Assembly (NCBI RefSeq): GCF_018224885.1
Contig: NZ_JAGTXB010000010.1
Location: 124,001-188,000, forward strand
Length of the DNA stretch: 64,000 bases
Source: Chitinophaga hostae
GTDB taxonomy: Bacteria > Bacteroidota > Bacteroidia > Chitinophagales > Chitinophagaceae
Direction: 5' to 3'
This document shows, in pieces, positions 41,861 to 51,800 of this stretch (its first letter is position 1; every line of letters begins with the position of its first letter). The position numbers were made by a program, and so were the translations under genes. The notes below the pieces were generated by a model. It was not told the DNA's origin and did no database searches. It saw nothing but the letters and a program-made list of their open reading frames with translations.

Positions 41861-42505
41861 ATGACATCATCCCATAAAGCCATCCGTAGCTCCGGCTGGA
41901 AAACAGACTTTCTAATCGGTTTTCCCGACGGGCTTTTCCTGTTGTTCTTTGCCACACAGGTAATACAGGTGTTCCCCATCGAAATACAAACCTTTTATAC
42001 GCTGCATATCTGCATCTGGCTGATAGGCGCACTCCTGGTGACTTTCAGCGCTTTCCAGGCCAATAAAGGGGATATGCAGCACGACAATGCATTATTATCA
42101 GATCAGGAAAGAAGCAAACTGCAACACCTGGATATCAATGCACATACCATTGCGCATATAGAACAGGAAATGGAAAAAGATGCGCATACCTGGGAACAGA
42201 TCCTGGAACAGGAAAAAGTAACGGAAACTACGTTTAGCCGTTCCCGTGCGATACAGCATGCCCTGCTTACCGGGTTGTTTTTTTTATTGGGAGGGTCGCT
42301 ATCACTGGGACCTTATCTTTCCAACGAAAATTTTCCGGCAGCTTCGCAAACCAGTATCATGCTTGTTTTCCTGGGACTCACCGTTTTTAGTTTTATAAAA
42401 GCGAAAGTAACTGCCCAACGTCCGCTGCCCGTTATTTTACGCTACTGGTTAATGGGCGCCGGTGTACTCGCCGGTGTATGGATATTACATAAGGCGATCT
42501 TCTGA
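41861..42505 (+). CDS. Multi-pass membrane protein, weakly VIT1/CCC1-like
   Basis: 214 residues with five hydrophobic stretches split by a charged central segment (about residues 65-125, Asp/His/Glu-rich, 'IEQEMEKDAHTWEQIL'). The N-terminal 'TDFLIGFPDGLFLLFFATQ' recalls the 'GxxDGLxxxFA' helix of VIT1/CCC1 iron/manganese transporters, and the acidic linker recalls their metal-binding domain. This is a weak resemblance; otherwise uncharacterised. Follows rocD by 11 nt. Confidence 0.55.
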   Translation: MTSSHKAIRSSGWKTDFLIGFPDGLFLLFFATQVIQVFPIEIQTFYTLHICIWLIGALLVTFSAFQANKGDMQHDNALLSDQERSKLQHLDINAHTIAHIEQEMEKDAHTWEQILEQEKVTETTFSRSRAIQHALLTGLFFLLGGSLSLGPYLSNENFPAASQTSIMLVFLGLTVFSFIKAKVTAQRPLPVILRYWLMGAGVLAGVWILHKAIF

Positions 42506-42514
42506 AAAGCAGAA

Positions 42515-42622
42515 AGCGTAAAGCATAAAGCATAAAGCTATTGAGGCGAATGACCGGAACGGAATGATTCATGTGCCCGTTAGTCATTCGCCTCAATAGC
42601 TTTATGCTTTATGCTTTACGCT
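42515..42622. repeat. Type D palindrome, copy D2
   Basis: Perfect 40-bp inverted repeat 42515-42554 / 42583-42622, outer part of CATAAAG/CGTAAAG heptamers, inner part TATTGAGGCGAATGAC, 28-nt loop. Lies between convergent genes; the stop TAA of the minus-strand membrane protein (42616-42618) and its last codons are inside arm 2. Same design as D1 with a different inner sequence. Confidence 0.9.
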
Positions 42623-42999
42623 TTACGCTCCTTAGTAAACAACACACAAACAAATGCCACCAAAGCAGCGCCCAGTGATACATACAACGCTACACCCGGA
42701 GAAGGACACTCTCCTATTTCACAACGCGAATACAGGATCATATTCCGGAAAGTCCATGCCAGCAGGAATCCTACAATAAAAAGATTGATCCTGGATACCC
42801 ATTTATTTTTTACCAGGAATATGATAATCGCCAGCACAGAAAGAATGATGCTTAACTTACCTGGCTCTCCGTAACTGGAACCGGTTCCATTCATACCTGT
42901 AAACATCAGGTGCCTGCTTTCTATAACAGACCATGGCAAAAAAGCACATACAATCACCAGCAATGCAGCCAGTATACCAATAATTCCTGTCCTGGACAT
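42616..42999 (-). CDS. Small four-helix membrane protein, unknown
   Basis: 127 residues with four predicted membrane helices and a short loop containing a Cys pair ('SRCEIGECPSPG'). Not recognised. A perfect -7 box lies 20 nt upstream of the ATG, supporting a real gene. Its last codons (GAG CGT AAA GCG TAA) are derived from the type D repeat, so the C-terminus 'ERKA' is repeat-encoded. Confidence 0.7.
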   Translation of the reverse strand: MSRTGIIGILAALLVIVCAFLPWSVIESRHLMFTGMNGTGSSYGEPGKLSIILSVLAIIIFLVKNKWVSRINLFIVGFLLAWTFRNMILYSRCEIGECPSPGVALYVSLGAALVAFVCVLFTKERKA

Positions 43000-43018
43000 A
43001 TTCTTCTATTTAGGAGTG

Positions 43019-43026
43019 CAAAGGTA
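43019..43026 (-). promoter_or_regulatory. -7 box of the four-helix membrane protein gene
   Basis: Perfect TACCTTTG on the minus strand, leader about 16 nt; lies in the 38-nt gap after the DPP4-type gene. Confidence 0.5.
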
Positions 43027-43037
43027 GTACAAATCAG

Positions 43038-45200
43038 CTACTTCCCTCCCGGCACACAATGCGTGCGCAAATAATTTGTATACAAAGTAGAGAGATGTTC
43101 AAAAGTACCCTGGCCTTCAGAGATGCTATGCGTACGGTTTGGATAAGCCATAAACTGGAACTGCTTGTTATACTTGATCAGCTCATTCAGCAGCATTTCT
43201 GCATTCTGGTAATGCACGTTATCATCGCCCGTACCATGAATGTACAACAGGTTGCCGCTGAGATTGCGTGCATAAGTGATGGGAGAACCCTTCACAAAGT
43301 CTTCACGGTTTTCTTCCGGCAGCCCCATATAACGTTCCTGGTAAATGTTATCGTAGGTCAGCTGGTTGCCTACAGCGGCAATGGCGATACCTGTTTTATA
43401 GATTTCCGGATACTGGAACATGAGGTTCAGCGTCATAGAACCACCACCGCTCCAGCCCCATACCGCCGTACGTTCCGGATCAAGAAAAGAATATTTCTGC
43501 AGCAGGGCTTTGGTACCCATCGCCTGATCGCGGGCATTGATTAATCCTACTTTACGATACACACACTTACGCCAGGTACGGCCTTTGGGCAACGGCGTAC
43601 CCCGGTTATCCATGGAAACATATACGTAACCGTCTGCGGCCATATCGCCATCGTACAGGAAGTTACGTCCTGCTCCTATAGCGTCCAGTGTGGTGGCCCC
43701 TGCCGGTTCTCCATATACATAAAACACCACCGGGTATTTCTTTGCCGGGTCAAAGCCTGCAGGCTTGTTCATCCAACCGCTCATAATCACACCATCTACG
43801 GTAGTAATGGTAAAGAACTCCGGCTTGTTAGGCGCGGCAGCCGATTTGGTGATAGCGTTCAGCACCGCATGGCTGCTGCTTTTATGCGCGGGCAGCTGCA
43901 GGTTTTCGCTTACTGGATAAGTATAGGCATTGCTGAATTCGTGAATAGCCCAGGCACTGTAAGGAGAAATTTTGTATTCATGGGAGCCCGGTTCGTTGGC
44001 GGGCGTGATGCGTTCTGCTTTGCCGCCATTGAGCGATACCTTATAAAGATATTGCTGGGTAGGGTTTTCGGGAGAAGCTAAAAAATAAATGGTGTTATTG
44101 GCTTCGTCAATTTTAGCGATGCTGATGATATCATAATTACCTGGCGTAAGCAAGGTAGCTTTTCCATCTTCTGTATTAATATTGTACAGATGACGCCAGC
44201 CGTCCTGTTCACTCACCCAGATAAATGATTTACCATTACGGATGAAATCCCATCCGGCGATGTTATCATCATCCCAGCGTGATTTCACATCTATCCAGGC
44301 GCTGTCTGTTTCTTCGTACAGGGAACGCACTTTACCCGTGGCTGCATCGCAGGTCATCACTTTGCTGTCGTTTTGTTTGCGGTTTAATTGCTGGATGATC
44401 AGGGTATTTTTACCTGGTATCCATTCCATACGTGGAATATAATGCTGTTGGTCATCGCCGGGAACCTGCATCCAGGTTGTTTTAGCAGTTTGAATGTCTG
44501 CCACCCCTATCCTGCAGGCAGAAGGACTTTCCCCAGCTTTCGGATACTCTACGGGCACAGTAAAGGAGTAGATGGAATCGGTGTTATCGATCATCAGGAA
44601 GTCGCGGATCTTGGTGGCATCGATCTGCCAGTAGGCAATGCTTTTACCATCGGGGCTCCAGCGGAAACCATCCCGGCAGCCAAATTCTTCTTCATAGGCC
44701 CAGTCGAAGGTACCATTAATGAACCGCCGGGTGCCATCGGTGGTGAGGGGGGTGACGGCGCCACTTTGCAGGTCTTCCACGAAGATGTTATGTCCGCTTA
44801 CATACGCGGCTTTGCTCCCGTCCGGCGACAGTTTTGCAAACATCAATGAAGAAGCGGGTTTGCCTTTACCCAGCTGTAACAGCTTGCCGGTGGCCACATC
44901 CAGCACCCAGTAGTCACCGCGGGTTTCATAGCGCCATACTTTCTTTGTATTGGTGTACAACAATACTTTTTTCTCATCGGCAGAAAAATAAAAATCCCTG
45001 ACAGACAGGCCATGAAAGGCAGCTGCGGGGATCCTGACAGCGGATCGTTCACCCGATAGCGGGTAAGACTCAATTCCTGATTCTGTTGCCTTGTAATAAG
45101 CCTGTCCGTCGCGGCTCCACCTGATTCCCTTTCCGGGCTGCGCCTGCATTGGGAGATAGTGCAGCGCCAATAGAACAATGAGTAGTGTAAGTTTCTTCAT
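43038..45200 (-). CDS. Secreted S9B dipeptidyl peptidase (DPP4-type)
   Basis: 720 residues from ATG 45198-45200 with signal peptide 'MKKLTLLIVLLALHYLPMQA'; the open frame upstream uses only a TTG. An N-terminal beta-propeller contains 'FDWAYEEEFGCRDGFRWSPD', the DPP4 double-Glu motif that binds the substrate N-terminus. The C-terminal alpha/beta hydrolase has nucleophile motif 'AVWGWSGGGSMTLN' (Ser), 'HGTGDDNVHYQNA' (Asp) and 'RTHSISEGQG' (His). GWSGGG replaces the GWSYGG of mammalian DPP4. Releases X-Pro dipeptides, probably in the periplasm. Confidence 0.93.
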   Translation of the reverse strand: MKKLTLLIVLLALHYLPMQAQPGKGIRWSRDGQAYYKATESGIESYPLSGERSAVRIPAAAFHGLSVRDFYFSADEKKVLLYTNTKKVWRYETRGDYWVLDVATGKLLQLGKGKPASSLMFAKLSPDGSKAAYVSGHNIFVEDLQSGAVTPLTTDGTRRFINGTFDWAYEEEFGCRDGFRWSPDGKSIAYWQIDATKIRDFLMIDNTDSIYSFTVPVEYPKAGESPSACRIGVADIQTAKTTWMQVPGDDQQHYIPRMEWIPGKNTLIIQQLNRKQNDSKVMTCDAATGKVRSLYEETDSAWIDVKSRWDDDNIAGWDFIRNGKSFIWVSEQDGWRHLYNINTEDGKATLLTPGNYDIISIAKIDEANNTIYFLASPENPTQQYLYKVSLNGGKAERITPANEPGSHEYKISPYSAWAIHEFSNAYTYPVSENLQLPAHKSSSHAVLNAITKSAAAPNKPEFFTITTVDGVIMSGWMNKPAGFDPAKKYPVVFYVYGEPAGATTLDAIGAGRNFLYDGDMAADGYVYVSMDNRGTPLPKGRTWRKCVYRKVGLINARDQAMGTKALLQKYSFLDPERTAVWGWSGGGSMTLNLMFQYPEIYKTGIAIAAVGNQLTYDNIYQERYMGLPEENREDFVKGSPITYARNLSGNLLYIHGTGDDNVHYQNAEMLLNELIKYNKQFQFMAYPNRTHSISEGQGTFEHLSTLYTNYLRTHCVPGGK

Positions 45201-45409
45201 TATGTCAGAATAATGTGCAATGGTAGCCAAATTATAAAAGAAAAAAAATGAACAATGTGGGAATGGTGTTGTAAGTGTGCCAAATGGTTAACTATGGAAG
45301 ATATTATTTATTTTATTTTTTTTAATGTTTTGTGGATAAAAATCACCCGTTAGTTGGAATTTATCAATTTCTTTTTTTCTATTTTTATGTCAGAATTAAT
45401 AATTAAATA

Positions 45410-45478
45410 ATGAAAACCAACCGGTTAGCTAGGAGCAACCGGTGTAAACAAATCCTGCAGAAAAACCATCAGTTATGA
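45410..45478 (+). CDS. Possible 22-residue leader peptide
   Basis: ATG at 45410, 22 codons, TGA at 45476-45478 overlapping the ATG of the next gene as ATGA. The peptide starts 'MKTNRLARSNRC' and is basic. The overlap would couple translation to the following small gene. Short ORFs arise easily by chance, so this is only a candidate; the region also holds two AACCGGT copies. Confidence 0.3.
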   Translation: MKTNRLARSNRCKQILQKNHQL

Positions 45479-45732
45479 TTCAGATTACCTTATCTTATAA
45501 AAACCGAGAGTATTTGCAATTCGAAGACAGCTCCCTGGCGCAGATAGCGGAAACCACCAGGAAACTGCTGTATGCCTTACTGGAAGACATATACGATCTT
45601 GTTGCTAAAGAAACCGGCCGTTTCCTGATTTACCTTGACCATCATCCAAAAATAGAAGTACAGGGATTTAGCACGGGTCTTCGTGCCCAGATAGAGCGTA
45701 CATTGCGCGGCGAATCTGCCTATGATTATTAA
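45475..45732 (+). CDS. Small conserved-type hypothetical protein
   Basis: 85 residues, soluble, mixed charge; contains 'RKLLYALLEDIYDLVAKETG' and 'FLIYLDHHPKIEVQGFSTGL'. Not recognised. Codon use and composition look like a real gene. The upstream TATTTTTA at about 45380 is one base off a -7 box. Start may be coupled to the 22-codon ORF. Confidence 0.6.
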   Translation: MIQITLSYKNREYLQFEDSSLAQIAETTRKLLYALLEDIYDLVAKETGRFLIYLDHHPKIEVQGFSTGLRAQIERTLRGESAYDY

Positions 45733-45790
45733 TTTTCATCATGGTAATTTAAAGTATCCTTATCTTAGGTCATAAAATAAGACAAGGAGA

Positions 45791-46405
45791 ATGCACCTCA
45801 CCTTTATCCAGGTACTTGAATTACTCGGCACTTTTGCATTTGCTGTTTCGGGCGCAACAGCAGCTATCAACAAATCATATGATGTTATCGGTTTACTGGC
45901 GCTGGCCTTTATTACAGCGATCGGCGGGGGAACCGTACGCGATTTGCTGATAGGCGCCACACCGGTGGCCTGGATGACGGACGAGCTTAGTAATACTGCT
46001 ATTATAGCCGCAGCGATAATCGCCACACTGTTTTTTTCCTACGTAAAAAAACTCAACCGCTTACTCAGTACATTCGACGCCATTGGGCTGGGCATGTTTA
46101 CCATTACCGGCATCAACAAAGGCGTGGCGGCAGGTTTGCCTTTGCCTGTATGTGTAGCGCTGGGAGTTATTACCGGTACTTTCGGAGGCCTGTTGCGCGA
46201 CGTTATCTGTGGTGAACAACCCATTCTTTTTACCCGGGAAATATATGCCGCCGCCTCCCTGGCAGGAGGTATTTTGTACATTGTAGCCGGCCGCTACAGC
46301 GGTGTTACGGGAGATATTGCACAGAGTGTATCCGTTGCCGTTATTGTTACCATACGACTGGTTTCCCTGAGAAACAACTGGCAGTTACCCCGGCTAAGGG
46401 CATAA
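45791..46405 (+). CDS. TRIC/YicG-family cation channel
   Basis: 204 residues, seven hydrophobic helices in two three-helix repeats. Each repeat carries the family motif: 'AFITAIGGGTVRDLLIG' and 'GVITGTFGGLLRDVICG'. Prokaryotic TRIC homologues (UPF0126) are trimeric monovalent-cation channels. Probably its own transcript; stands in tandem with marC. Confidence 0.92.
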   Translation: MHLTFIQVLELLGTFAFAVSGATAAINKSYDVIGLLALAFITAIGGGTVRDLLIGATPVAWMTDELSNTAIIAAAIIATLFFSYVKKLNRLLSTFDAIGLGMFTITGINKGVAAGLPLPVCVALGVITGTFGGLLRDVICGEQPILFTREIYAAASLAGGILYIVAGRYSGVTGDIAQSVSVAVIVTIRLVSLRNNWQLPRLRA

Positions 46406-46471
46406 TGTTTCGCATAAAATCAGTTGTGAAAGGCTGTCTGCTGAAAGCAAAAAAAATATTATCTTACTTAT

Positions 46472-47116
46472 ATGATGGCATTATTTGATAACTACATAGC
46501 ATTTGCTACCACCGTATTTATGGGCCTGCTGGCGATTGTCAACCCTATTTCCGCCATCCCGGTTTTCATGGAGCTGACCTCCAATATGGACAAAAAAGCC
46601 AAGCGAAATATCGCTACCAAATCTGTTATCATTGCCTTCTGTATTATCCTTGTTTTCAGCGTTGCGGGTAAATTAATATTCCATGTTTTTGGTATTACAC
46701 TGGCTGCCCTGCGCGTTACCGGCGGTATCCTGGTATTTGTGATCGGGTATGAAATGGTGAGAGGGGAAAAAGAAAAATCCGATAATCCCAAACTGGGTGC
46801 GCTCCCCGTAAAAGCAGACCAGGGTATCAGCGTGGCTATTACCCCCCTGGCAATGCCATTGCTGGCGGGCCCGGGCGCTATTACTACTTCCATGAGCTAT
46901 TCGGCCGCCAAAGATCTGACTCACCTCGCTATTGTAATAGCTATTTATGCATTTATATGTTATATCACCTATCTCCTCTTTATTGCAGGTGAACGGATTG
47001 TAAAAATAATCGGCACCAATGTGATGATGGTCGTTACCAAAATGATGGGATTAATCCTGGCCGTAATAGGTGTACAGATGTTCGCATTGGGCCTCCGCGA
47101 GCTTTTTAATTTTTAG
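46472..47116 (+). CDS. MarC-family inner-membrane protein
   Basis: 214 residues with six hydrophobic helices. 'GLLAIVNPISAIPVFMELT' and 'ITPLAMPLLAGPGAITTSM' are the two conserved MarC repeats (NPxxAxPxF / PLAxPLLAGPGAI). Despite the name, no antibiotic export role is established for the family. ATG at 46472 or the adjacent ATG at 46475. Confidence 0.92.
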   Translation: MMALFDNYIAFATTVFMGLLAIVNPISAIPVFMELTSNMDKKAKRNIATKSVIIAFCIILVFSVAGKLIFHVFGITLAALRVTGGILVFVIGYEMVRGEKEKSDNPKLGALPVKADQGISVAITPLAMPLLAGPGAITTSMSYSAAKDLTHLAIVIAIYAFICYITYLLFIAGERIVKIIGTNVMMVVTKMMGLILAVIGVQMFALGLRELFNF

Positions 47117-47482
47117 GAAGGTTTCTAAAACAATTTTAAATCATTCCTTGTTATTATTCTAAATACAAACCAAAAGAGTTTCAGAATAGCATATAACAGT
47201 TTCAGCAAGTAGCCATCATCCACATAGCGGTGGCCCGCTATGGTCGTCGACAGCGATAACTAATCCAAAAACACTTAATCATATCAACACCGTGCGCGTA
47301 CTACGTGCGGTATATGCTATGCCCGCTTAAAAGATTTTTTTAGTTGAACAACAGGTAAATCCGTTATTGATTACTAGGTGGATGTTATTTGTTCTCTTTT
47401 TTTAATAAGAACATAAAAAATCAATATAGACGGAACAGTTAGCAGAAAAGCCGTCCCGATTCCTCGGGACGGCCGCTTTTTT
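47117..47482. other. Intergenic region between marC and a small charged-protein gene
   Basis: 366 nt without a credible ORF. Contains a short hairpin CATAGCGG-tggc-CCGCTATG at 47223-47242 (no T-run) and the terminator at 47450-47484. I saw no tRNA-like cloverleaf and no promoter box. Confidence 0.5.
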
Positions 47483-47484
47483 TT
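47450..47484. terminator. Strong bidirectional terminator
   Basis: Perfect 10-bp GC-rich stem GCCGTCCCGA / TCGGGACGGC with loop TTCC, T8 on the plus side and TTTT on the minus side. Serves the minus-strand gene ending at 47483. Confidence 0.88.
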
Positions 47485-47677
47485 AACGCTTCTTTCTTCG
47501 CTTGCCATCGGCGATATCTTTCTTATCGTACTCGTCTTCATCATATCCTTCGAGCACCTGGTTGCCATCATCATCCCGCTCCTTTTTCGCACCACCTTTT
47601 GCAGGTGCTATCGCTTCATTCTTACGCTTTATTGCTTTCAGGTCCCGTTTTTCGGAGGTACTTTTCCTGGTTGTCAT
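47483..47677 (-). CDS. Small highly charged protein, unknown
   Basis: 64 residues from ATG 47675-47677: basic N-terminus 'STSEKRDLKAIKRKNEA', acidic middle 'DEDEYDKKD', basic end 'GKRRKKR'. No membrane segment; likely disordered and perhaps nucleic-acid- or ribosome-associated. Not recognised. A strong terminator directly at its stop supports it as a real transcript; no clear -7 box upstream. Confidence 0.55.
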   Translation of the reverse strand: MTTRKSTSEKRDLKAIKRKNEAIAPAKGGAKKERDDDGNQVLEGYDEDEYDKKDIADGKRRKKR

Positions 47678-47719
47678 AAGCTCGGTTTTACCACACAAAC
47701 ATCAAAAAAACTGCCGGAA

Positions 47720-48811
47720 CTATGGCAACCGAACACCGTCTTTTATTTCATCTGTTGCATTCACAATCACCTGGTCGCCGGCCTGCAATTGCCCGAATAC
47801 CTCTGTGGAATCATTGTGGTGATTACCTTCTTCGATATCAATCCACCTGGTACGATGATCTTTTACAGTGATCACATACTTTTTCTCAGTAGACATTACA
47901 ATAGCGCTGGCTGGTACCAGCATCGCCTGCGCTGATCCGTTCAACGGTAACAACACTTCTGTATACATCCCTGCTTTGAGTAAATGCTGCCCGTTCTGTA
48001 CATCTATTTCCACAGCCTCCGAACGGAATTTATCATTCAGGGTACCCGCCTGCCTGGCAATGGTTCCCTCGAAATGCCGGCCGGGAATGGCATTCACATC
48101 AAACGCAACAGCCGACTGTCCGGACAACTGTGCGCTATACACCTCCGGTATCTGTAATATTAACCTGAGCTTGTCTTCCTGTTCCAGCATCAGCATGGGT
48201 TTATCATCTACTTTGGTATCAGGCCCTACCAGCGCGCCCGGATGAATATTACGCTCGGTGATAACACCATCGAAAGGCGCGGTGACCGTGAGATAGCCCC
48301 GGTTAACTTCCTGCGCCCGGAAATTCGCCTGCTCGCTGTTCATTAACGCACTATCGGCCAACATACGGGCTCTCGACAATTCCAGGTCATGTGCGGAGAT
48401 GGTACCGGGTTCGGCGCTTACGGCCAGGGTACGTTCGTAGTTGTCCTTACTGGATGCAAACACAGCAGCAGCCTGGATATACTTGGATTGCGCCGCATAA
48501 TATTGTTGTGCTACTTCCGGCGCTTCCAATACCAGCAACACCTGCCCTTTTTTTACTTTGGTGCCCCGGTCAACCAGGATGCTTTTCACAAAACCATTAA
48601 TCCTCGGGTAAATGCTTACTTTCTGGAAAGCCGCCAGCGCTCCGGGTAAGCGGATACTGCCAGCCAACGGACGTTGCACCACCGGCGCCAGGGTATAATG
48701 ACGCTCATCACCGGTCGCTTTTTTATCAGGCATTGCCGCCGAATTACATGCCGCCAGTCCGGTGATAATTCCCAATACAGGCAAATAATATTTATAATTT
48801 TTCATAGTCAT
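47720..48811 (-). CDS. RND efflux periplasmic adaptor lipoprotein
   Basis: 363 residues. Lipobox 'GIITGLAACNS', biotinyl-lipoyl-like half 'IYPRINGFVKSILVDRGTKV', helical hairpin in the middle, then 'LTVTAPFDGVITERNIHPGA' and beta-barrel domain. Links the inner-membrane pump to the TolC-like channel. Only 3 nt after the permease gene: third component of the operon. Confidence 0.93.
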   Translation of the reverse strand: MTMKNYKYYLPVLGIITGLAACNSAAMPDKKATGDERHYTLAPVVQRPLAGSIRLPGALAAFQKVSIYPRINGFVKSILVDRGTKVKKGQVLLVLEAPEVAQQYYAAQSKYIQAAAVFASSKDNYERTLAVSAEPGTISAHDLELSRARMLADSALMNSEQANFRAQEVNRGYLTVTAPFDGVITERNIHPGALVGPDTKVDDKPMLMLEQEDKLRLILQIPEVYSAQLSGQSAVAFDVNAIPGRHFEGTIARQAGTLNDKFRSEAVEIDVQNGQHLLKAGMYTEVLLPLNGSAQAMLVPASAIVMSTEKKYVITVKDHRTRWIDIEEGNHHNDSTEVFGQLQAGDQVIVNATDEIKDGVRLP

Positions 48812-48814
48812 ATT

Positions 48815-51800
48815 TTATTTTAAATCATCCTGTTCAGATGGCATTAAAGAAGGAGATGTGTAACCAGCTTTGCGCTGCATCAGTGCATATACCTGTGGCA
48901 ATATGAGCAACGCCGCAAAAGTGGAAGCGATCAGGCCGCCGATCACGGCCCTGCCCAGCGGCGCCGTTTGATCCCCGGCTTCTCCCAGGCCGCTGGCCAT
49001 CGGGATCATCCCCGCCACCATCGCCAAGCTGGTCATCAGGATGGGTCGTAGCCGCACGCCGGCACTTACCACTGCCGCTTTCCGCGCATCGCGGTACTCC
49101 CCTCTCAGCTTTTCGGCATTGGTCACAATCAAAATCGCATTGGCCACTGATACACCGGTAGACATGATCATACCCATGTACGACTGCAGATTCAGCGTGG
49201 CGCCTGTAAGCAGCAGGGCGATCAGCGCGCCCGCAATTACTGCAGGTATGGTGGTGAGCACCACCAGTGATAATTTAAATGACTGATAGTTGGCTGCCAG
49301 TAACAGGAAGATGACCACCACCGCTACTATCAATCCATTCTGTAAACTACCCAGCGTTTCTACGAGCAAACTGGAAGCGCCTTTCAATTCTGTAATCAAA
49401 CCCTTAGGCGGCGTGCCCGATTCGCTGATGGCCTTCTGCACTGCTGCGGTTGCTGCACCCAGATCTTTACCGGAAATATTGGCACTAACGGTCACGAACC
49501 TACGAGGACCGGCGCGGTCAAATTCCCCCGGCATCTCCGTCATGCTAAAGGTGGCTACATCCGCCAATACCGGCCTTGGCTGACCTTTTACCAGCGGTAT
49601 TTCTTTCAGGTCGTTTAATGCGGTCATATTGTATTCCGGCACCTGCACCTGTACCTGGTAGGTATAGGCTACTTTTTCATCGAGCCATTGGTTCTTTTCT
49701 GTAAAACGGCTGGACGAGGTAGACGCCGTTACCGAACGCGCCACCTGGTAAATGTTCAATCCCATCTGCGCCAGTTTAAGCCGGTCGATGCTGATACTGA
49801 TCACCGGAAAATGCAGCGGCTGCGCAATCTGTACATCACGGAGGAATGGCACATTTTTCAGATGATCTACCAGCTGTTGTGCATACCCGGAGATCTGCCG
49901 CATATCTTTACCGGCTACCCGTACCTCAATAGGCGTAGCCGCGCCCTGGCTCATAATTTTTTCTGTGAGATCGATAGGCTCAAACGACAACCGCAGCTCC
50001 GGGATTTTCGCTTTTATATTCGCTCTGAGTTCGTCCTTCAGTTTTTCAATATCTACCTTATAATCCTCTTCCAGGTTTACCTGCAGTACCGCTTCATGCG
50101 TGCCGCTATTAAAAACATAAAGGTTGCTGGTGCCATAACTGCTGGGAATGAGTCCTACATAGGCTGAGCTAATCGCCACATGACCGTGTACGGTGCTGTC
50201 TACAATTGCCAGCACCTGGTGTAATCCCTCTTCCGTACGCTCCAGCCGCGTGCCGTCAGGCATGCGTAGCCTCAACTGGAACTGCCCGGCGTTCACATGG
50301 GGCATGAGGTCTTTTCCTATCCATAGGTAACAGCCTCCTGCCAACAACAAGGAACCGGTGATATAAACGGTAACGACTATACGCGATTTATTCATACCGT
50401 TTTCCAGCGCCCGCATGAACGATAATTTAAACCGCTCAAAGCCGGTCGCTTTTTCCGGGCGTTGCTGCTCCCTGTGCAGGTGATCATCTATTTCTTTTAT
50501 CTCCGCAGCATCAAGTGCCAGTCCGGCATGCGCGTGCTGGTACCTGTCTGCTTTCAGCCACCAGTTGGCAATGACGGGCACCAGGGTTTGCGCAGCAAAG
50601 AAAGAGGCGATCATGGCAAACCCGATGGATAGCGACAGTGGCAGGAACATGGCGCGAGGTACGCCAGTCATAATAAACGACGGCGCAAACACCGCCAGGA
50701 TACAAAGCAGGATCAGCACCAGCGGGAAGGCTATCTCTTCACAGGCATCGTATATGGCCTGCCGTTTGGACTTGCCCATTTCCAGGTGCTGGTGGATATT
50801 TTCTATCGTCACCGTGGCCTGGTCCACCAGGATACCAATGGCCAGCGCCAGTCCGCTCAGTGTCATAATATTGATGGTTTGGCCCGCCAGTTTCAATCCC
50901 ATCACCGCGCATAACACAGCCACCGGGATGGTGACTACCACCACGAGACAACTGCGCAGGTCGCGCAGGAATAATAACACCATCAACCCCGTCAGCAACG
51001 CACCCAGCGCACCTTCTGTAATGAGACTCTTTACGGCGTTGATCACAAATACCGACTGGTCAAATTCGTACGACACCTTTACATCGTCGGGTAGCAGACT
51101 TTGCATTTCCGGTATTTTTGACTTCAGCGTTTTTACTACTTCCCAGGTAGAAGCATCTGCGGTTTTCACCACGGGAATATATACGGATCGTTTGCCGTTT
51201 ACCAGTGCATAGTCCACCGTTACATCCGTGGCATCCGCTACCCTGGCCACATCCCGGATAAACACATTATTGTTGCCATTGGTCACAATAGGAATATCTC
51301 CAAAATCAGCCACCTGTTTTTCCAGTGAATTGATCGTTGTTACAAACATGGTGTTGTTGATGCGAATGTTGCCCGAAGGGGTCATCACATTATTCTTTGC
51401 AATGGCCTCTACTACTTCATCGGCACTCAGGTTGAAGCTGCGCAGTTTTTGCGGATCTACGTTTACCACCACGGAACGCGAGTTGGCGCCAAATGGCGGT
51501 GGCGCCGACAATCCGGGGACTGAGGCAAACATCGGCCTGATACGGGTGGCCGCGAGATCGTAAATTTCTTTCAGCGATTTTTTGGGACTGCTGAATACCA
51601 GCTCTCCTACCGGCAGGGAAGACGCATCAAAACGCATTACCTGTGGTGGCAGCGCGCCCGGCGGGAAAAACTTCATGGCACGGTTCACCTGCAACGCCAC
51701 CTGGGCAGAGGCTTCCGCCATGTCCGTATTTTCATAGAAGGTGAGCTTTAATAACGTTAACCCCTGTATGTTTTTAGTAGAGATATTTTTCACCCCGTTC

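Noticed and set aside
45784..45789. AAGGAG as Shine-Dalgarno of the TRIC gene
   Set aside because: Only one nt from the ATG, too close to pair productively with 16S rRNA, and Bacteroidota rarely use the signal.
47200..47340. Possible tRNA or small RNA between marC and 47.4 kb
   Set aside because: Only one 8-bp stem (47223-47242); no TPsiC or anticodon arm pattern, no promoter box.
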